The notes below the pieces were generated by a model. The model was not told the DNA's origin, ran no database searches, and saw only the letters and a program-made list of their open reading frames with translations. From positions 1 through 62,848 of the forward strand of contig ONCZ01000007.1 in assembly GCA_900316445.1 (NCBI GenBank): a stretch of DNA of 62,848 bases, written 5' to 3'. The position numbers were made by a program, and so were the translations under genes. Below are positions 35,257 to 43,579 of this stretch, in pieces. The first letter of the stretch is position 1. Every line of letters begins with the position of its first letter. This stretch comes from an uncultured Prevotellaceae bacterium. Lineage in GTDB: Bacteria > Bacteroidota > Bacteroidia > Bacteroidales > Bacteroidaceae.

Positions 35257-37926
35257 ATGGAAATAATGAAAAGGCTTCAAAAGAAAGCGATATGCTTGAT
35301 GAGTTCTGTCATCGTGATATTTGGCTTCATGTCTTGTGAGAAGTCTGGAAGTGATGAACAGATTATCGATGCTGACAATGGCAAGATGATTGAAGTACCA
35401 GATATAGATACGTGGGTGAAGGACGATGACGTCAAGGATGGTGACCTGGATTTGTTGGTAGATCTCTCTGTCAAGGTGGAACGCATGCGTCAGGAGTTTG
35501 TCTTGATGCTCAGTAACAATGGCGAGGGTGATAAACTCTTCTGTGGCGTGGGCCCTCAGACGGATTTTGATCCGACCTTCAAGCTCATTACAGACATGCT
35601 GGAGAAGCAGGATGAATACAAAGCTGCCTTGGAGAATCTTGACAAGACAGCCATACTGAAGCCTACAGGTACACGTGGCTGGGTAGGCAATATCTGGTCT
35701 ATCCTCACTACAGGAATGTCAGAGGCCGAAAAAGAAAAGGAGAAGGTTCAAGAGATTCTCACGACAAACAATGTCTATGGTAATGCAACGGCCCAGCAGC
35801 AGTTGTATGACTTCTATTGTTCACAGGAGCCTGACTATGCCAAGAAGATAGGTGCGAAAGATGCCAAGGAATTCTTCAACAAGTTGAACAATGGTGAGTT
35901 AAATAGCTACATGCTCAATATCAGTCACATCTGGCGTGATAAGGGTATTCTCGAGGCAGACAAGGTAAATAGTGCCGTCGGCGACTATGCCTATGCTGCT
36001 TTTACAGGTAAGCCAGAATACCTGAATTCTGCCTATCGTGTCAGCAGCAAGGTGGCTGTGGCGGCAGGTGAGCTCTATTTCACGGCTATAGACAAAATTG
36101 CAGGAGGCTATGGCGATAAAATCATGGAGTTTGGCGATGCTCTTGAGAAAAAGATCACCAAGCTGAAGCTGATGAAGAAGTTCCTGGAAGGCAAGCCCGA
36201 CTGGGAAGGTGTCAACAAGTATGTCGTTGACAACTTGAAGGATGATATACAGAATGCTATAAGTGAGGCTCTTGGTGATGGCGATGGTATAGGCAAGGAA
36301 CTTATTGAGCAGGTATCACAAGAGATTCTTGACTGGGTGGCTGAGCAGTGTACCAGCGAAGACAAAGGTGATGGCTCTGCGGAAGCAAAAGAAAAGATTG
36401 CCGAAGAGGCCAAGGCAGATGATGTCGCCATCATCAATATTGAGACCGATTTCAGTTCACAGGGCAAGATGATCATCGTCACAGACGAGGCCACGGGCAA
36501 GATTCATGTGGCCACGCCAACCTATGATGGGCATGTGACCATTACGACCACCCCTGGCAATAAGCTTGTAACAGTCATCAAGAAGAATGGTGAACGACTC
36601 ACCAAGCGGATGACGGCTGTGGCAGGTTCGAACACGCTGGTCATCAAGAGCGAGCAGGCACCTTATATCGACCTGAATCCCTCTTCGATATCCCATGAAG
36701 ACGATGCTGGCTCAGAGACGGCAGTTGTCCTCACCAACTGCAAATACGTGAAGTTGCGTGTTCCTAACAAGGAGGAATGGTGGAGTGCACAAATGGAGGT
36801 TAATGGCAGTGCTGGCAGTGGTCTGCACCTGAGAATCCTCTATAAGGCCAATCTTGAAGAGAAGGAGCGCAGTGGTTCGCTCATCCTCGAAGGCTATAAG
36901 GAAAAAGACGATGAGAAGCCTGCTATCACCAAGACAGTCCGCTTCACCCAGGATCCTTACTCCACAAAGTTGGAGCCGATCGATGTCAGCCCGACATCCC
37001 TTAGCTTTGGTGCCCAGGGTGGTGAGCAGACTGTAACAATCGATTATAAGAAATATAAGAATTGTGGTGGTTTCAACGACGAGGGCAGCGATGACTGGCT
37101 GAAGGTTGTCACAAACAGCGATGGTACCCTTACTGTTATAGCTTCTCCCAACGAGACAGGCATAGAGCGCTCAGGTACTGTCTATGCCTATGCTACCGAC
37201 CTCGACCATGTCGAAACACTCGACCAGGCAGCCTTCAAGGCTATCCCTGTCACCCAGACGGGAGAAGTAGTACCAGGGAATTTTACTGTAACTTATTTAG
37301 TAATTACTCCCAACTGCCATATTGATGAGCCTGCAGCCAATTCAGGAACTTTGGAAGATAGAAGCTATTGGAGTGCAAGGGAATATGCTATGAAACTGTA
37401 TTGGGTAGATGAAGATAGTGAAATTAAGGTTACAAACACAAATGGAGGTAATTCTTTGCATGTTGAAGGTCAATATAAACATAGTTATACATATGTAGAC
37501 TCAAGGACCCGGGCCCATGATCCTGGTACGCAGACACAAGAGTATTCATTTTCGTTCGATATTCATAATATTGCAGGAGGCTGGGAGAATAGTGTGATAA
37601 ACAATCTTGACGTTAAGATGTGTAATAATTGGAATGGAGATGATGGATATAAATTTACAGAAAACACATCTTATTCTGCTTCTAACATTGCATTTGTATC
37701 AAAAGGTGGTTATAATTCCTATGGTTTCCACAGCACTGTTGCAACAGGTTTGTTATTTAACAAATATGTAGAACAAGATTCCTGGGGTGGAGGTAGTTAT
37801 GATAGTGGTTCGCGTGAAGTTAATATGATAAGTAATTCGGAAAACTCCATGGGTGTCAGCATCACACTTGAACAAATAGCATCTACTCGTGGTTTTAGAC
37901 CACAGATTAGAAAGATTCAATACTAG
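35257..37926 (+). CDS. BACON-domain lipoprotein
   Basis: 889 residues (or 886 from the second ATG, 35266). Lipobox FMSC at about 27. A helical region follows (residues about 45-390, acidic and Lys-rich). Two BACON domains come next (about 469-565, LNPSSISHEDDAGSETAVVL; about 572-670, VSPTSLSFGAQGGEQTVTI). The C-terminal beta domain has many Asn, Tyr and Ser. BACON domains usually bind mucin or carbohydrate at the cell surface. Base composition of the last 600 bp is A+T-richer than the first part, hinting at domain acquisition. Confidence 0.78.
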   Translation: MEIMKRLQKKAICLMSSVIVIFGFMSCEKSGSDEQIIDADNGKMIEVPDIDTWVKDDDVKDGDLDLLVDLSVKVERMRQEFVLMLSNNGEGDKLFCGVGPQTDFDPTFKLITDMLEKQDEYKAALENLDKTAILKPTGTRGWVGNIWSILTTGMSEAEKEKEKVQEILTTNNVYGNATAQQQLYDFYCSQEPDYAKKIGAKDAKEFFNKLNNGELNSYMLNISHIWRDKGILEADKVNSAVGDYAYAAFTGKPEYLNSAYRVSSKVAVAAGELYFTAIDKIAGGYGDKIMEFGDALEKKITKLKLMKKFLEGKPDWEGVNKYVVDNLKDDIQNAISEALGDGDGIGKELIEQVSQEILDWVAEQCTSEDKGDGSAEAKEKIAEEAKADDVAIINIETDFSSQGKMIIVTDEATGKIHVATPTYDGHVTITTTPGNKLVTVIKKNGERLTKRMTAVAGSNTLVIKSEQAPYIDLNPSSISHEDDAGSETAVVLTNCKYVKLRVPNKEEWWSAQMEVNGSAGSGLHLRILYKANLEEKERSGSLILEGYKEKDDEKPAITKTVRFTQDPYSTKLEPIDVSPTSLSFGAQGGEQTVTIDYKKYKNCGGFNDEGSDDWLKVVTNSDGTLTVIASPNETGIERSGTVYAYATDLDHVETLDQAAFKAIPVTQTGEVVPGNFTVTYLVITPNCHIDEPAANSGTLEDRSYWSAREYAMKLYWVDEDSEIKVTNTNGGNSLHVEGQYKHSYTYVDSRTRAHDPGTQTQEYSFSFDIHNIAGGWENSVINNLDVKMCNNWNGDDGYKFTENTSYSASNIAFVSKGGYNSYGFHSTVATGLLFNKYVEQDSWGGGSYDSGSREVNMISNSENSMGVSITLEQIASTRGFRPQIRKIQY

Positions 37927-37956
37927 CCCATGGGTTCACTTCAGTCCCGTGGGTTC
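37927..37956. repeat. CCCRTGGGTTC direct repeat after the second BACON gene
   Basis: CCCATGGGTTC (37927-37937) and CCCGTGGGTTC (37946-37956) begin right at the stop codon. They share the CCCATGGG word with the array after the first BACON gene. Confidence 0.65.
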
Positions 37957-37977
37957 CTAAAAAGGCATAGATTTCAC

Positions 37978-38012
37978 AATAACCCCGCTGCAACGGCAGC
38001 GGGGTTATTTTT
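37978..38012 (+). terminator. Strong Rho-independent terminator
   Basis: AATAACCCCGCTGC (37978-37991) pairs perfectly with 37996-38009 across a 4-nt loop, followed by T-rich sequence. Confidence 0.95.
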
Positions 38013-38091
38013 ATTGGAGTGAGCAAGCAAAGAATATGATGAAAATGTGCATGCTGAATTTCATTACAAGGATTGATAAATTTTTGATCAT

Positions 38092-38511
38092 AACGTCACT
38101 AATAAAACCAATTCATTGATTATCAATAGTTTAAGTAGTGACGTTTAGTGTTTTGTAACATCATTATAACGTCACTTTTTGCTTAAAAATCGAAATTACT
38201 TTACCATTTCGATGCTATTTAGAGGCTTTATAATGATATAAAGGATAGGAGTTTGCCATAGTTTACCTAGCCTAAACTGTCAGTTTAGACTAGGTAAACT
38301 ATCGGTTTAGACTGGATAAACTAACAGTCCAAGCCATTTATGTGATTGACAAACTGCCTTGTTTTCAGAAGTTTAGAGTAAAATTACTTAAATTTTGAAG
38401 CGAGTAATGTCAGGTTTTAATCATTTGTGACGTTTGAGTGACGTTATAAAAAAGGCAAACGTCACCATCTAATTTATTGAATTAGAGTATATTAGTTTAT
38501 CAAGTGACGTT
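38092..38511. repeat. Seven copies of GTGACGTT in an A+T-rich gene-free region
   Basis: GTGACGTT or its complement AACGTCAC occurs at 38092, 38138, 38168, 38427, 38438, 38458 and 38504. The 629 bp from 38013 to 38641 contain no gene. This 8-mer is expected about once per 30 kb on both strands, so the cluster is far from random. It may be a binding-site array. Confidence 0.8.
38260..38325. repeat. Intergenic 22-bp array (AGTTTA/TAAACT units)
   Basis: Three consecutive 22-bp units start at 38260, 38282 and 38304. Each has the form AGTTTAnnCTAGnnTAAACT. Units one and two make a 41-bp near-perfect palindrome (38260-38300). Confidence 0.88.
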
Positions 38512-38641
38512 ATATAGTAAAATCAGCAAATATTTATAAATGAATATTTTGACGTACAAGCACATAAAGGTAATAATATGTGATTTCACATAATTAGGTT
38601 GTATATATGAGAGCAATTCAGATAATGAAGTGACAGTAGCT

Positions 38642-39535
38642 TCACTTTCCGTAGCTGTCCTGAATCTGGCGGAGGCGGTAGATCAGATAAGACACGACTT
38701 TGTACGAGAACGGGAAGTATTTCTGTTCCTTGTAGCCGATGAAGTCATGCATGGTGGCATAGTGTATGAATTCATGCTTCAGGGGATGGACACATTCCTT
38801 GAACCAAGGTTTCAGTCCGCGACAGTAGTGTACGATGTAAGGATCTTCGCGGTCGGCAAGGATACGGTCCCACTTGCTGAAGTGGATCTGCCACTGGTCA
38901 GTGGGATAGAACCAGTCCTCCATGAAGTTATATTTGAAATCGAGGTATTTCACCTTGCCGCTCAGGATTTTATTGGCAGGATCCTGGTCAGCGTATGGAC
39001 AGGCGTCAGGATGTTCTTTCATGTATTCAGCCATTTTCTGGCCAATGTTGTTTTGCCGCCAGTAGTCGAGATTGATGAGTTGGACTCCGGCATTGAAGTA
39101 AGGCGTGGCCACCTTGTTGAGATTGTGTATGAAGATGTCGTCTCCCCGCTGGTCTTCCACTACACCGCTGGCATAACCGTCAATAGGCGTGTTCCACAGA
39201 TCGGAGAGGTCATGACGGACGATGATGTCACCGTCAAGGTAGATGACCTTTGAGTCTTCAATCAGGTCGGCAATCATAAAACGGTTATAGGTGGCAAACG
39301 TATAGCGCTTGATGAAAGGCAGGTTGTCGTATAGTTCCTTTGGAACTTTTTTGATGATGATCTGCTGCTTATAAATGTTGGCCAGGCGGTCAAACTTGCT
39401 GATATTTTCTTCTTTCAGACCGTCGGTAAGCAAGTATATGCGACAGTCGTTCTTCCGGTTGTTTTCGAAAATAGAAGTGGATAATGCCAGACACGGCATG
39501 ACATATTTGTCATTTAAGCTAAGGGCGAAGTTCAT
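38642..39535 (-). CDS. Glycosyltransferase family 8
   Basis: 297 residues from ATG 39535 (MNFALSLNDKYVMPCLALST). VIYLDGDIIV carries the DxD metal/UDP motif, YFNAGVQLINLDYWR the acceptor loop, DQDPANKILSGKVKYLDFKYN the second motif, and HYCRGLKPW the C-terminal HxGxxKPW-type signature. It transfers glucose or galactose from UDP-sugar, probably to LPS or a capsule. The open frame extends to 39610, but the promoter element TAACTTTG (39550-39557, complement) lies in that part. Confidence 0.92.
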   Translation of the reverse strand: MNFALSLNDKYVMPCLALSTSIFENNRKNDCRIYLLTDGLKEENISKFDRLANIYKQQIIIKKVPKELYDNLPFIKRYTFATYNRFMIADLIEDSKVIYLDGDIIVRHDLSDLWNTPIDGYASGVVEDQRGDDIFIHNLNKVATPYFNAGVQLINLDYWRQNNIGQKMAEYMKEHPDACPYADQDPANKILSGKVKYLDFKYNFMEDWFYPTDQWQIHFSKWDRILADREDPYIVHYCRGLKPWFKECVHPLKHEFIHYATMHDFIGYKEQKYFPFSYKVVSYLIYRLRQIQDSYGK

Positions 39536-39549
39536 ATGCTTTTTGTTTG

Positions 39550-39580
39550 CAAAGTTACAAATAATCGCAAATCTTTGCAA
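39550..39580 (-). promoter_or_regulatory. Promoter of the GT8 gene
   Basis: On the minus strand: TTG at 39578-39580, 20-bp spacer and TAACTTTG at 39550-39557. It decides the start at 39535. Confidence 0.7.
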
Positions 39581-39631
39581 GCAAAGTGAATAAAAAAACG
39601 AGGGTATCATGCAAAATTCATAATTTTTTTG

Positions 39632-39639
39632 TAATTTTG
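39632..39639 (+). promoter_or_regulatory. -7 element of the yicC-gmk-nadD run
   Basis: TAATTTTG 28 bp before ATG 39668. No good -33 box was seen. Confidence 0.55.
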
Positions 39640-39667
39640 CGGCTGATAATTATAAAATAGGTATATC

Positions 39668-40543
39668 ATGATACAATCAATGACGGGCTACGGCAAGGCT
39701 GTCGTGGCCTTTAAGGAGAAGAAAATCCATGTAGAGGTGAAGTCGCTCAACTCGAAGCAGCTTGACCTGAACACCCGTATCGCACCACTCTACCGTGAGA
39801 AGGAGATGGAGATGCGCCAGATGGTGGCTGAGGCCCTCATCCGTGGAAAAGTGGACATGAGTGTGTGGATAGAAAAGGATATGGCCGTGGATCCGACGCC
39901 CATCAATGCGGCCCTCGTGGAGAATTATTACCAGCAGATCAAGGCCATCTCTGAAAAGACGGGCATCCCTATGCCGGAAGACAGTTTTTATACGTTGCTG
40001 CGGATGCCAGACGTGCTGACGAAGACAGACATGGAGGAGCTGGACGAGGAAGAGTGGCAAACCGTGAAGGGAGCCGTGAAGGAGGCCCTCGACAGCCTCG
40101 TGGACTTCCGCAAGCAGGAGGGTGCCGCCCTTCAGAAGAAGTTTACGGAGAAGATTGACAACATCGCCCGTCTGCTGGCATCCATCGAGCCCTACGAACA
40201 GAGCCGTGTAGAGAAGATCAAGGCCCGTATCATTGACGGTCTGCAGCAGATTCCTGGTGTGGAGTACGACCGTAACCGCCTGGAGCAGGAGCTGATCTAT
40301 TACATCGAGAAGCTCGACATCAGCGAGGAGAAGCAACGCCTGACGAACCATCTGAAGTATTTCCGCGATACGATGGCAGAGCCAGCCGGACAAGGCAAGA
40401 AGCTGGGCTTTATTGCTCAGGAGATGGGCCGTGAGATCAACACCACGGGCTCGAAGTCGAATCAGGCTGAGATGCAGAACATCGTCGTCAAGATGAAGGA
40501 CGAGTTGGAACAGATTAAGGAACAAGTGCTCAACGCACTTTAA
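39668..40543 (+). CDS. YicC/YloC family endoribonuclease
   Basis: 291 residues. The N-terminal MIQSMTGYGKAVVAFKEKKIHVEVKSLNSKQLD is the YicC_N signature. The C-terminal DUF1732 part contains QGKKLGFIAQEMGREINTTGSKSNQAEMQ with the conserved metal/RNA residues. Family members act as endoribonucleases on small RNAs. It stands before gmk as in many bacteria. Confidence 0.93.
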   Translation: MIQSMTGYGKAVVAFKEKKIHVEVKSLNSKQLDLNTRIAPLYREKEMEMRQMVAEALIRGKVDMSVWIEKDMAVDPTPINAALVENYYQQIKAISEKTGIPMPEDSFYTLLRMPDVLTKTDMEELDEEEWQTVKGAVKEALDSLVDFRKQEGAALQKKFTEKIDNIARLLASIEPYEQSRVEKIKARIIDGLQQIPGVEYDRNRLEQELIYYIEKLDISEEKQRLTNHLKYFRDTMAEPAGQGKKLGFIAQEMGREINTTGSKSNQAEMQNIVVKMKDELEQIKEQVLNAL

Positions 40544-40579
40544 AGGAGTCAGGAGTAAGGAGAGAAGGAGTAAGTAGAT
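40544..40579 (+). repeat. GGAGTCA/GGAGTAA tract before gmk
   Basis: GGAGTCA, GGAGTAA, GGAGAGAA and GGAGTAA units fill the gap and provide several GGAG sequences 6-30 bp before the gmk start. It is one of the few Shine-Dalgarno-like regions here. Confidence 0.7.
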
Positions 40580-41155
40580 ATGAATAGAGGCAAATTAATT
40601 ATCGTATCGGCTCCGAGCGGGACGGGCAAAAGCACGATTATCTCGTGGCTGATGAAGGAGCATCCGGAGTTGAATCTGGCATTCTCGGTCTCTTGCACGT
40701 CGAGAGCTCCGAGAGGTACGGAGCAGAACGGCGTGGAGTATTTCTTCCTGACACCCGAGGAGTTCCGCCAGCGCATTGACAACGGTGAGTTCCTGGAGTA
40801 TGAGGAGGTCTATGAAGGCCGTTTCTATGGCACCTTGAAGTCACAGGTGGAGCGACAGCTGGAGGCTGGGCAGAATGTGGTGTTCGACGTCGATGTGAAG
40901 GGTGGCGTGAACATCAAGCAGTTCTATGGCGACGAGGCCTTGAGTCTTTTCATCCAGCCGCCGTCCATCAACGAACTCCGTCGCAGACTGGAGGGTCGTG
41001 GTACTGATGCCCCGGAGGTCATCGACCAGCGCATCGCCCGTGCTGAGTTTGAGCTGACCTTTGCGAAGAAGTTCGACAAGGTCGTCGTCAATGACATCTT
41101 GGAATATGCCGAGGCTGATGCCCTGGCTGTCATACAGGAGTTCTTACAAAAGTGA
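40580..41155 (+). CDS. gmk: Guanylate kinase
   Basis: 191 residues. P-loop APSGTGKS at 11-18. SCTSRAPRGTEQNGVEYFF is the GMP-binding segment, and VVFDVDVKGG and a helical lid (RRRLEGRGTD) follow. It phosphorylates GMP to GDP. GuaA, which makes GMP, is encoded 8 kb away in this window. Confidence 0.97.
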   Translation: MNRGKLIIVSAPSGTGKSTIISWLMKEHPELNLAFSVSCTSRAPRGTEQNGVEYFFLTPEEFRQRIDNGEFLEYEEVYEGRFYGTLKSQVERQLEAGQNVVFDVDVKGGVNIKQFYGDEALSLFIQPPSINELRRRLEGRGTDAPEVIDQRIARAEFELTFAKKFDKVVVNDILEYAEADALAVIQEFLQK

Positions 41156-41175
41156 AAGAGTAAAAAGGCGAAAGG

Positions 41176-41712
41176 GTGAAAAAGAGAACAGGACTCTTCG
41201 GCGGATCCTTCAATCCCATCCATAACGGACATATCTCACTGGCTCTGCAACTGAAAGAGCAAGCGGGACTCGACGAGGTGTGGCTGATGGTGTCGCCCCA
41301 GAACCCTCTGAAACAGGCTGGCGACCTGCTTGACGATGAACAACGGCTGCAGATGGCCCGCTTGGCGGTGGAGCAGGTGGAGGGCATCGTGGTCAGTGAC
41401 TACGAGATGCACCTGCCGAGGCCGTCATATACTTGGAACACCCTCGAGGCTCTCAAGCGTGACTATCCAGATCGCCAGTTTGTCTTGATGATTGGCGGCG
41501 ATAACTGGGAACACTTTGACCGTTGGTATCGGGCTGCGGACATCAAGGCCAACTACGAGATTGTGGTCTATACTCGGACGCCCGGCGATCCTGGATTCAT
41601 CGACATCTCCAGTACCGACATCCGTCGCAGAATCCGTGAGGGTAGGGGCATCCGTCGGCTGGTGCCAAAAGCCGTAGCCGACTATATTGAGGAAAACAAA
41701 CTTTATATTTAG
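41176..41712 (+). CDS. nadD: Nicotinate-nucleotide adenylyltransferase
   Basis: 178 residues from a GTG start. TGLFGGSFNPIHNGH holds the nucleotidyltransferase HxGH motif, and ISSTDIRRRIREGRGIRRLVP the C-terminal ISSTxIR signature. It makes deamido-NAD from nicotinate mononucleotide. GTG at 41176 lies in a GGTGAAAA-like tract that also supplies the upstream purines. It completes the NAD pathway with nadA at 16.2 kb, though not in one operon. Confidence 0.95.
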   Translation: MKKRTGLFGGSFNPIHNGHISLALQLKEQAGLDEVWLMVSPQNPLKQAGDLLDDEQRLQMARLAVEQVEGIVVSDYEMHLPRPSYTWNTLEALKRDYPDRQFVLMIGGDNWEHFDRWYRAADIKANYEIVVYTRTPGDPGFIDISSTDIRRRIREGRGIRRLVPKAVADYIEENKLYI

Positions 41713-41737
41713 AGATAAGTGGAGAGAGGAGAGAAAA

Positions 41738-43579
41738 ATGTTTAATCCGTTGAAGTGGCTAAGATGGCTGTGGGTTCCTATCGCAAAGAATGGCACCTTC
41801 TTCGTGTTTATGTTCGCTTTGGGCTGGCTCTGCTGCCATTTGGAGATTATGCCCTATTATCTCAGGAACCGTGGGGCTCAGGCATACGAGTTTACGATAC
41901 CAGAACTCTTCCTCGACCTCTATATCGTCTGTGTCATCCTCACTCTTATCCGCGCGCTTACCTCTCGCCTCTCGTCAGTAATCTCTCACCTCTTACTACT
42001 TACCACTTACCTCTTTCTATATGGTGTGGCCATTGTCGACGTATTCTGCTACGTCCGCTTTGAGTCCACCCTGACGCCAACGATGCTGATGCTCGTCGCA
42101 GAGACCAGCAGACAGGAGGCCCGTGAGTTCTTCGTTGGCTATATGAATTTTGCCATCATTACGACCAACGTGGGCTGGATTCTGCTGCTGATGCTCATTC
42201 ATATCCTTTGGACCTTTGTCCGTCGCTGGCTGAACAACATCCGTCAGCAGATGATTCTGCCAAAGCTGAACGAGGGCGTTGTGATAGGCATACAGGCTGT
42301 ATTAGGCTGCCTCGTGGCCTGGTGCCTCTACAGTAGCATCAGCCAGACGTGGGACAACAAGGTAGCCATGCGACGCCTCTTCTCCTGCAATACCCTCGGC
42401 GAAGTGGAACGAGAACAGAACCGTAAGGATCACGCAAAACTCTATCTGCCCGTCTATCGTCTGGCCTTCGGAATCTACGCCAACAGTCTGGCCGACCAGC
42501 AATTAGAACAGTTGGAGATTGCCGGCGGGGAAAAGATACAAGTGGACAGTTGCTGTTTCCGTGTGCCGGATATCGTGCTCGTCATCGGCGAGAGTTACAA
42601 CAAGCACCACTCCCAGCTCTATGGCTACGACAAGCCTACGACACCCCGTCAGCTGGCGATGGCCGAGGAGGGCTCGCTTATTCCGTTCTCCGATGTCGTC
42701 TCGTCGTGGAATCTCACGAGTTTTGTCTTCAAGCACATGCTTTCGCTCTGGGCTGTGGGCGACAGCGGGGCATGGTGCGACAAGCCTCTCTTCCCCGAGG
42801 TGTTCCGCAAGGCTGGCTATCACGTGACGTTCCTCACCAACCAGTTCCTGCCCAAGGCGCAAGAGGCCGTCTATGATTTCAGCGGTGGTTTCTTCCTCTG
42901 CGACTCAGCCCTCAGCCGCCGCTTTTTCGATGAGCGCAATAAGGTGCTGTACCGTTACGACAACGGGCTGGTGAAAGAGATGCAACAGAGAGATTCCCTC
43001 TCTTGCAAAGGCCGTCTGACGATCCTTCATCTGATGGGCTCTCACGTCGATTACTCAGCCCGTTATCCACAGAAGACATTCAGAAAGTTTACACCCCAGG
43101 ATTACAATCGCCCTGAACTGACAGCTAAGCAACTGCAGACTTTGGCTCACTACGATAATTCGCTGCTCTATAATGACTCTATCCTGAAGTCCGTCACCAA
43201 CTATTATGCCGATCGCGATGCCGTCGTCATCTATGTGCCGGATCACGGTGAGGAGATATTCGACGACGAACCCTATACATCCGGCCGTCTGCACAATGCC
43301 GACATCGATTATCGGCTGGCGCACAATGAGATGGAGATACCCTTCTGGATCTGGGGCTCGCCGCTATACCGGAAGAATCATCCTTACGGTTGGCTGGCGT
43401 TACAGGCAGCGAAAGACCGTCCGCTGATGATCGACGCCCTGCCCCATCTGCTGCTCTATCTTGGTGGCATCTCGACACCACTCTATCGGGAGGAGCTGAA
43501 TGTCATCAGTCCCAACTACGATATGAACCGCCCCCGCATCCTCAAAAGCAAAACCGACTATAACCAACTGAAGAAATGA
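41738..43579 (+). CDS. Phosphoethanolamine-transferase-like membrane sulfatase-fold protein
   Basis: 613 residues from ATG 41738, preceded by a GAGAGAGGAGAG sequence. Four to five N-terminal transmembrane helices (GTFFVFMFALGWLCCHL, LFLDLYIVCVILTLIRAL, FAIITTNVGWILLLMLIHI) precede a periplasmic alkaline-phosphatase-fold domain (VLVIGESYNKHHSQLYGYDKPTTP, SSWNLTSFVFKHM with the probable nucleophile Thr, VVIYVPDHGEEIFDD). It is EptA/CptA-like and would decorate lipid A or core with phosphoethanolamine. Helix 3 (about residues 78-95) is encoded by a 7-bp tract. It overlaps the acyltransferase gene by ATGA. Confidence 0.88.
   Translation: MFNPLKWLRWLWVPIAKNGTFFVFMFALGWLCCHLEIMPYYLRNRGAQAYEFTIPELFLDLYIVCVILTLIRALTSRLSSVISHLLLLTTYLFLYGVAIVDVFCYVRFESTLTPTMLMLVAETSRQEAREFFVGYMNFAIITTNVGWILLLMLIHILWTFVRRWLNNIRQQMILPKLNEGVVIGIQAVLGCLVAWCLYSSISQTWDNKVAMRRLFSCNTLGEVEREQNRKDHAKLYLPVYRLAFGIYANSLADQQLEQLEIAGGEKIQVDSCCFRVPDIVLVIGESYNKHHSQLYGYDKPTTPRQLAMAEEGSLIPFSDVVSSWNLTSFVFKHMLSLWAVGDSGAWCDKPLFPEVFRKAGYHVTFLTNQFLPKAQEAVYDFSGGFFLCDSALSRRFFDERNKVLYRYDNGLVKEMQQRDSLSCKGRLTILHLMGSHVDYSARYPQKTFRKFTPQDYNRPELTAKQLQTLAHYDNSLLYNDSILKSVTNYYADRDAVVIYVPDHGEEIFDDEPYTSGRLHNADIDYRLAHNEMEIPFWIWGSPLYRKNHPYGWLALQAAKDRPLMIDALPHLLLYLGGISTPLYREELNVISPNYDMNRPRILKSKTDYNQLKK
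41968..42018 (+). repeat. CTCTTAC-like 7-bp tract encoding a membrane helix
   Basis: CTCGCCTCTCG, ATCTCTCACCTCTTA and CTTACCACTTACCTC units encode SVISHLLLLTTYLFLYG in the transferase-like protein. Confidence 0.55.

Noticed and set aside
39677-40525. 282-codon minus-strand frame inside the YicC-family gene
   Set aside because: Antisense shadow of a conserved gene.
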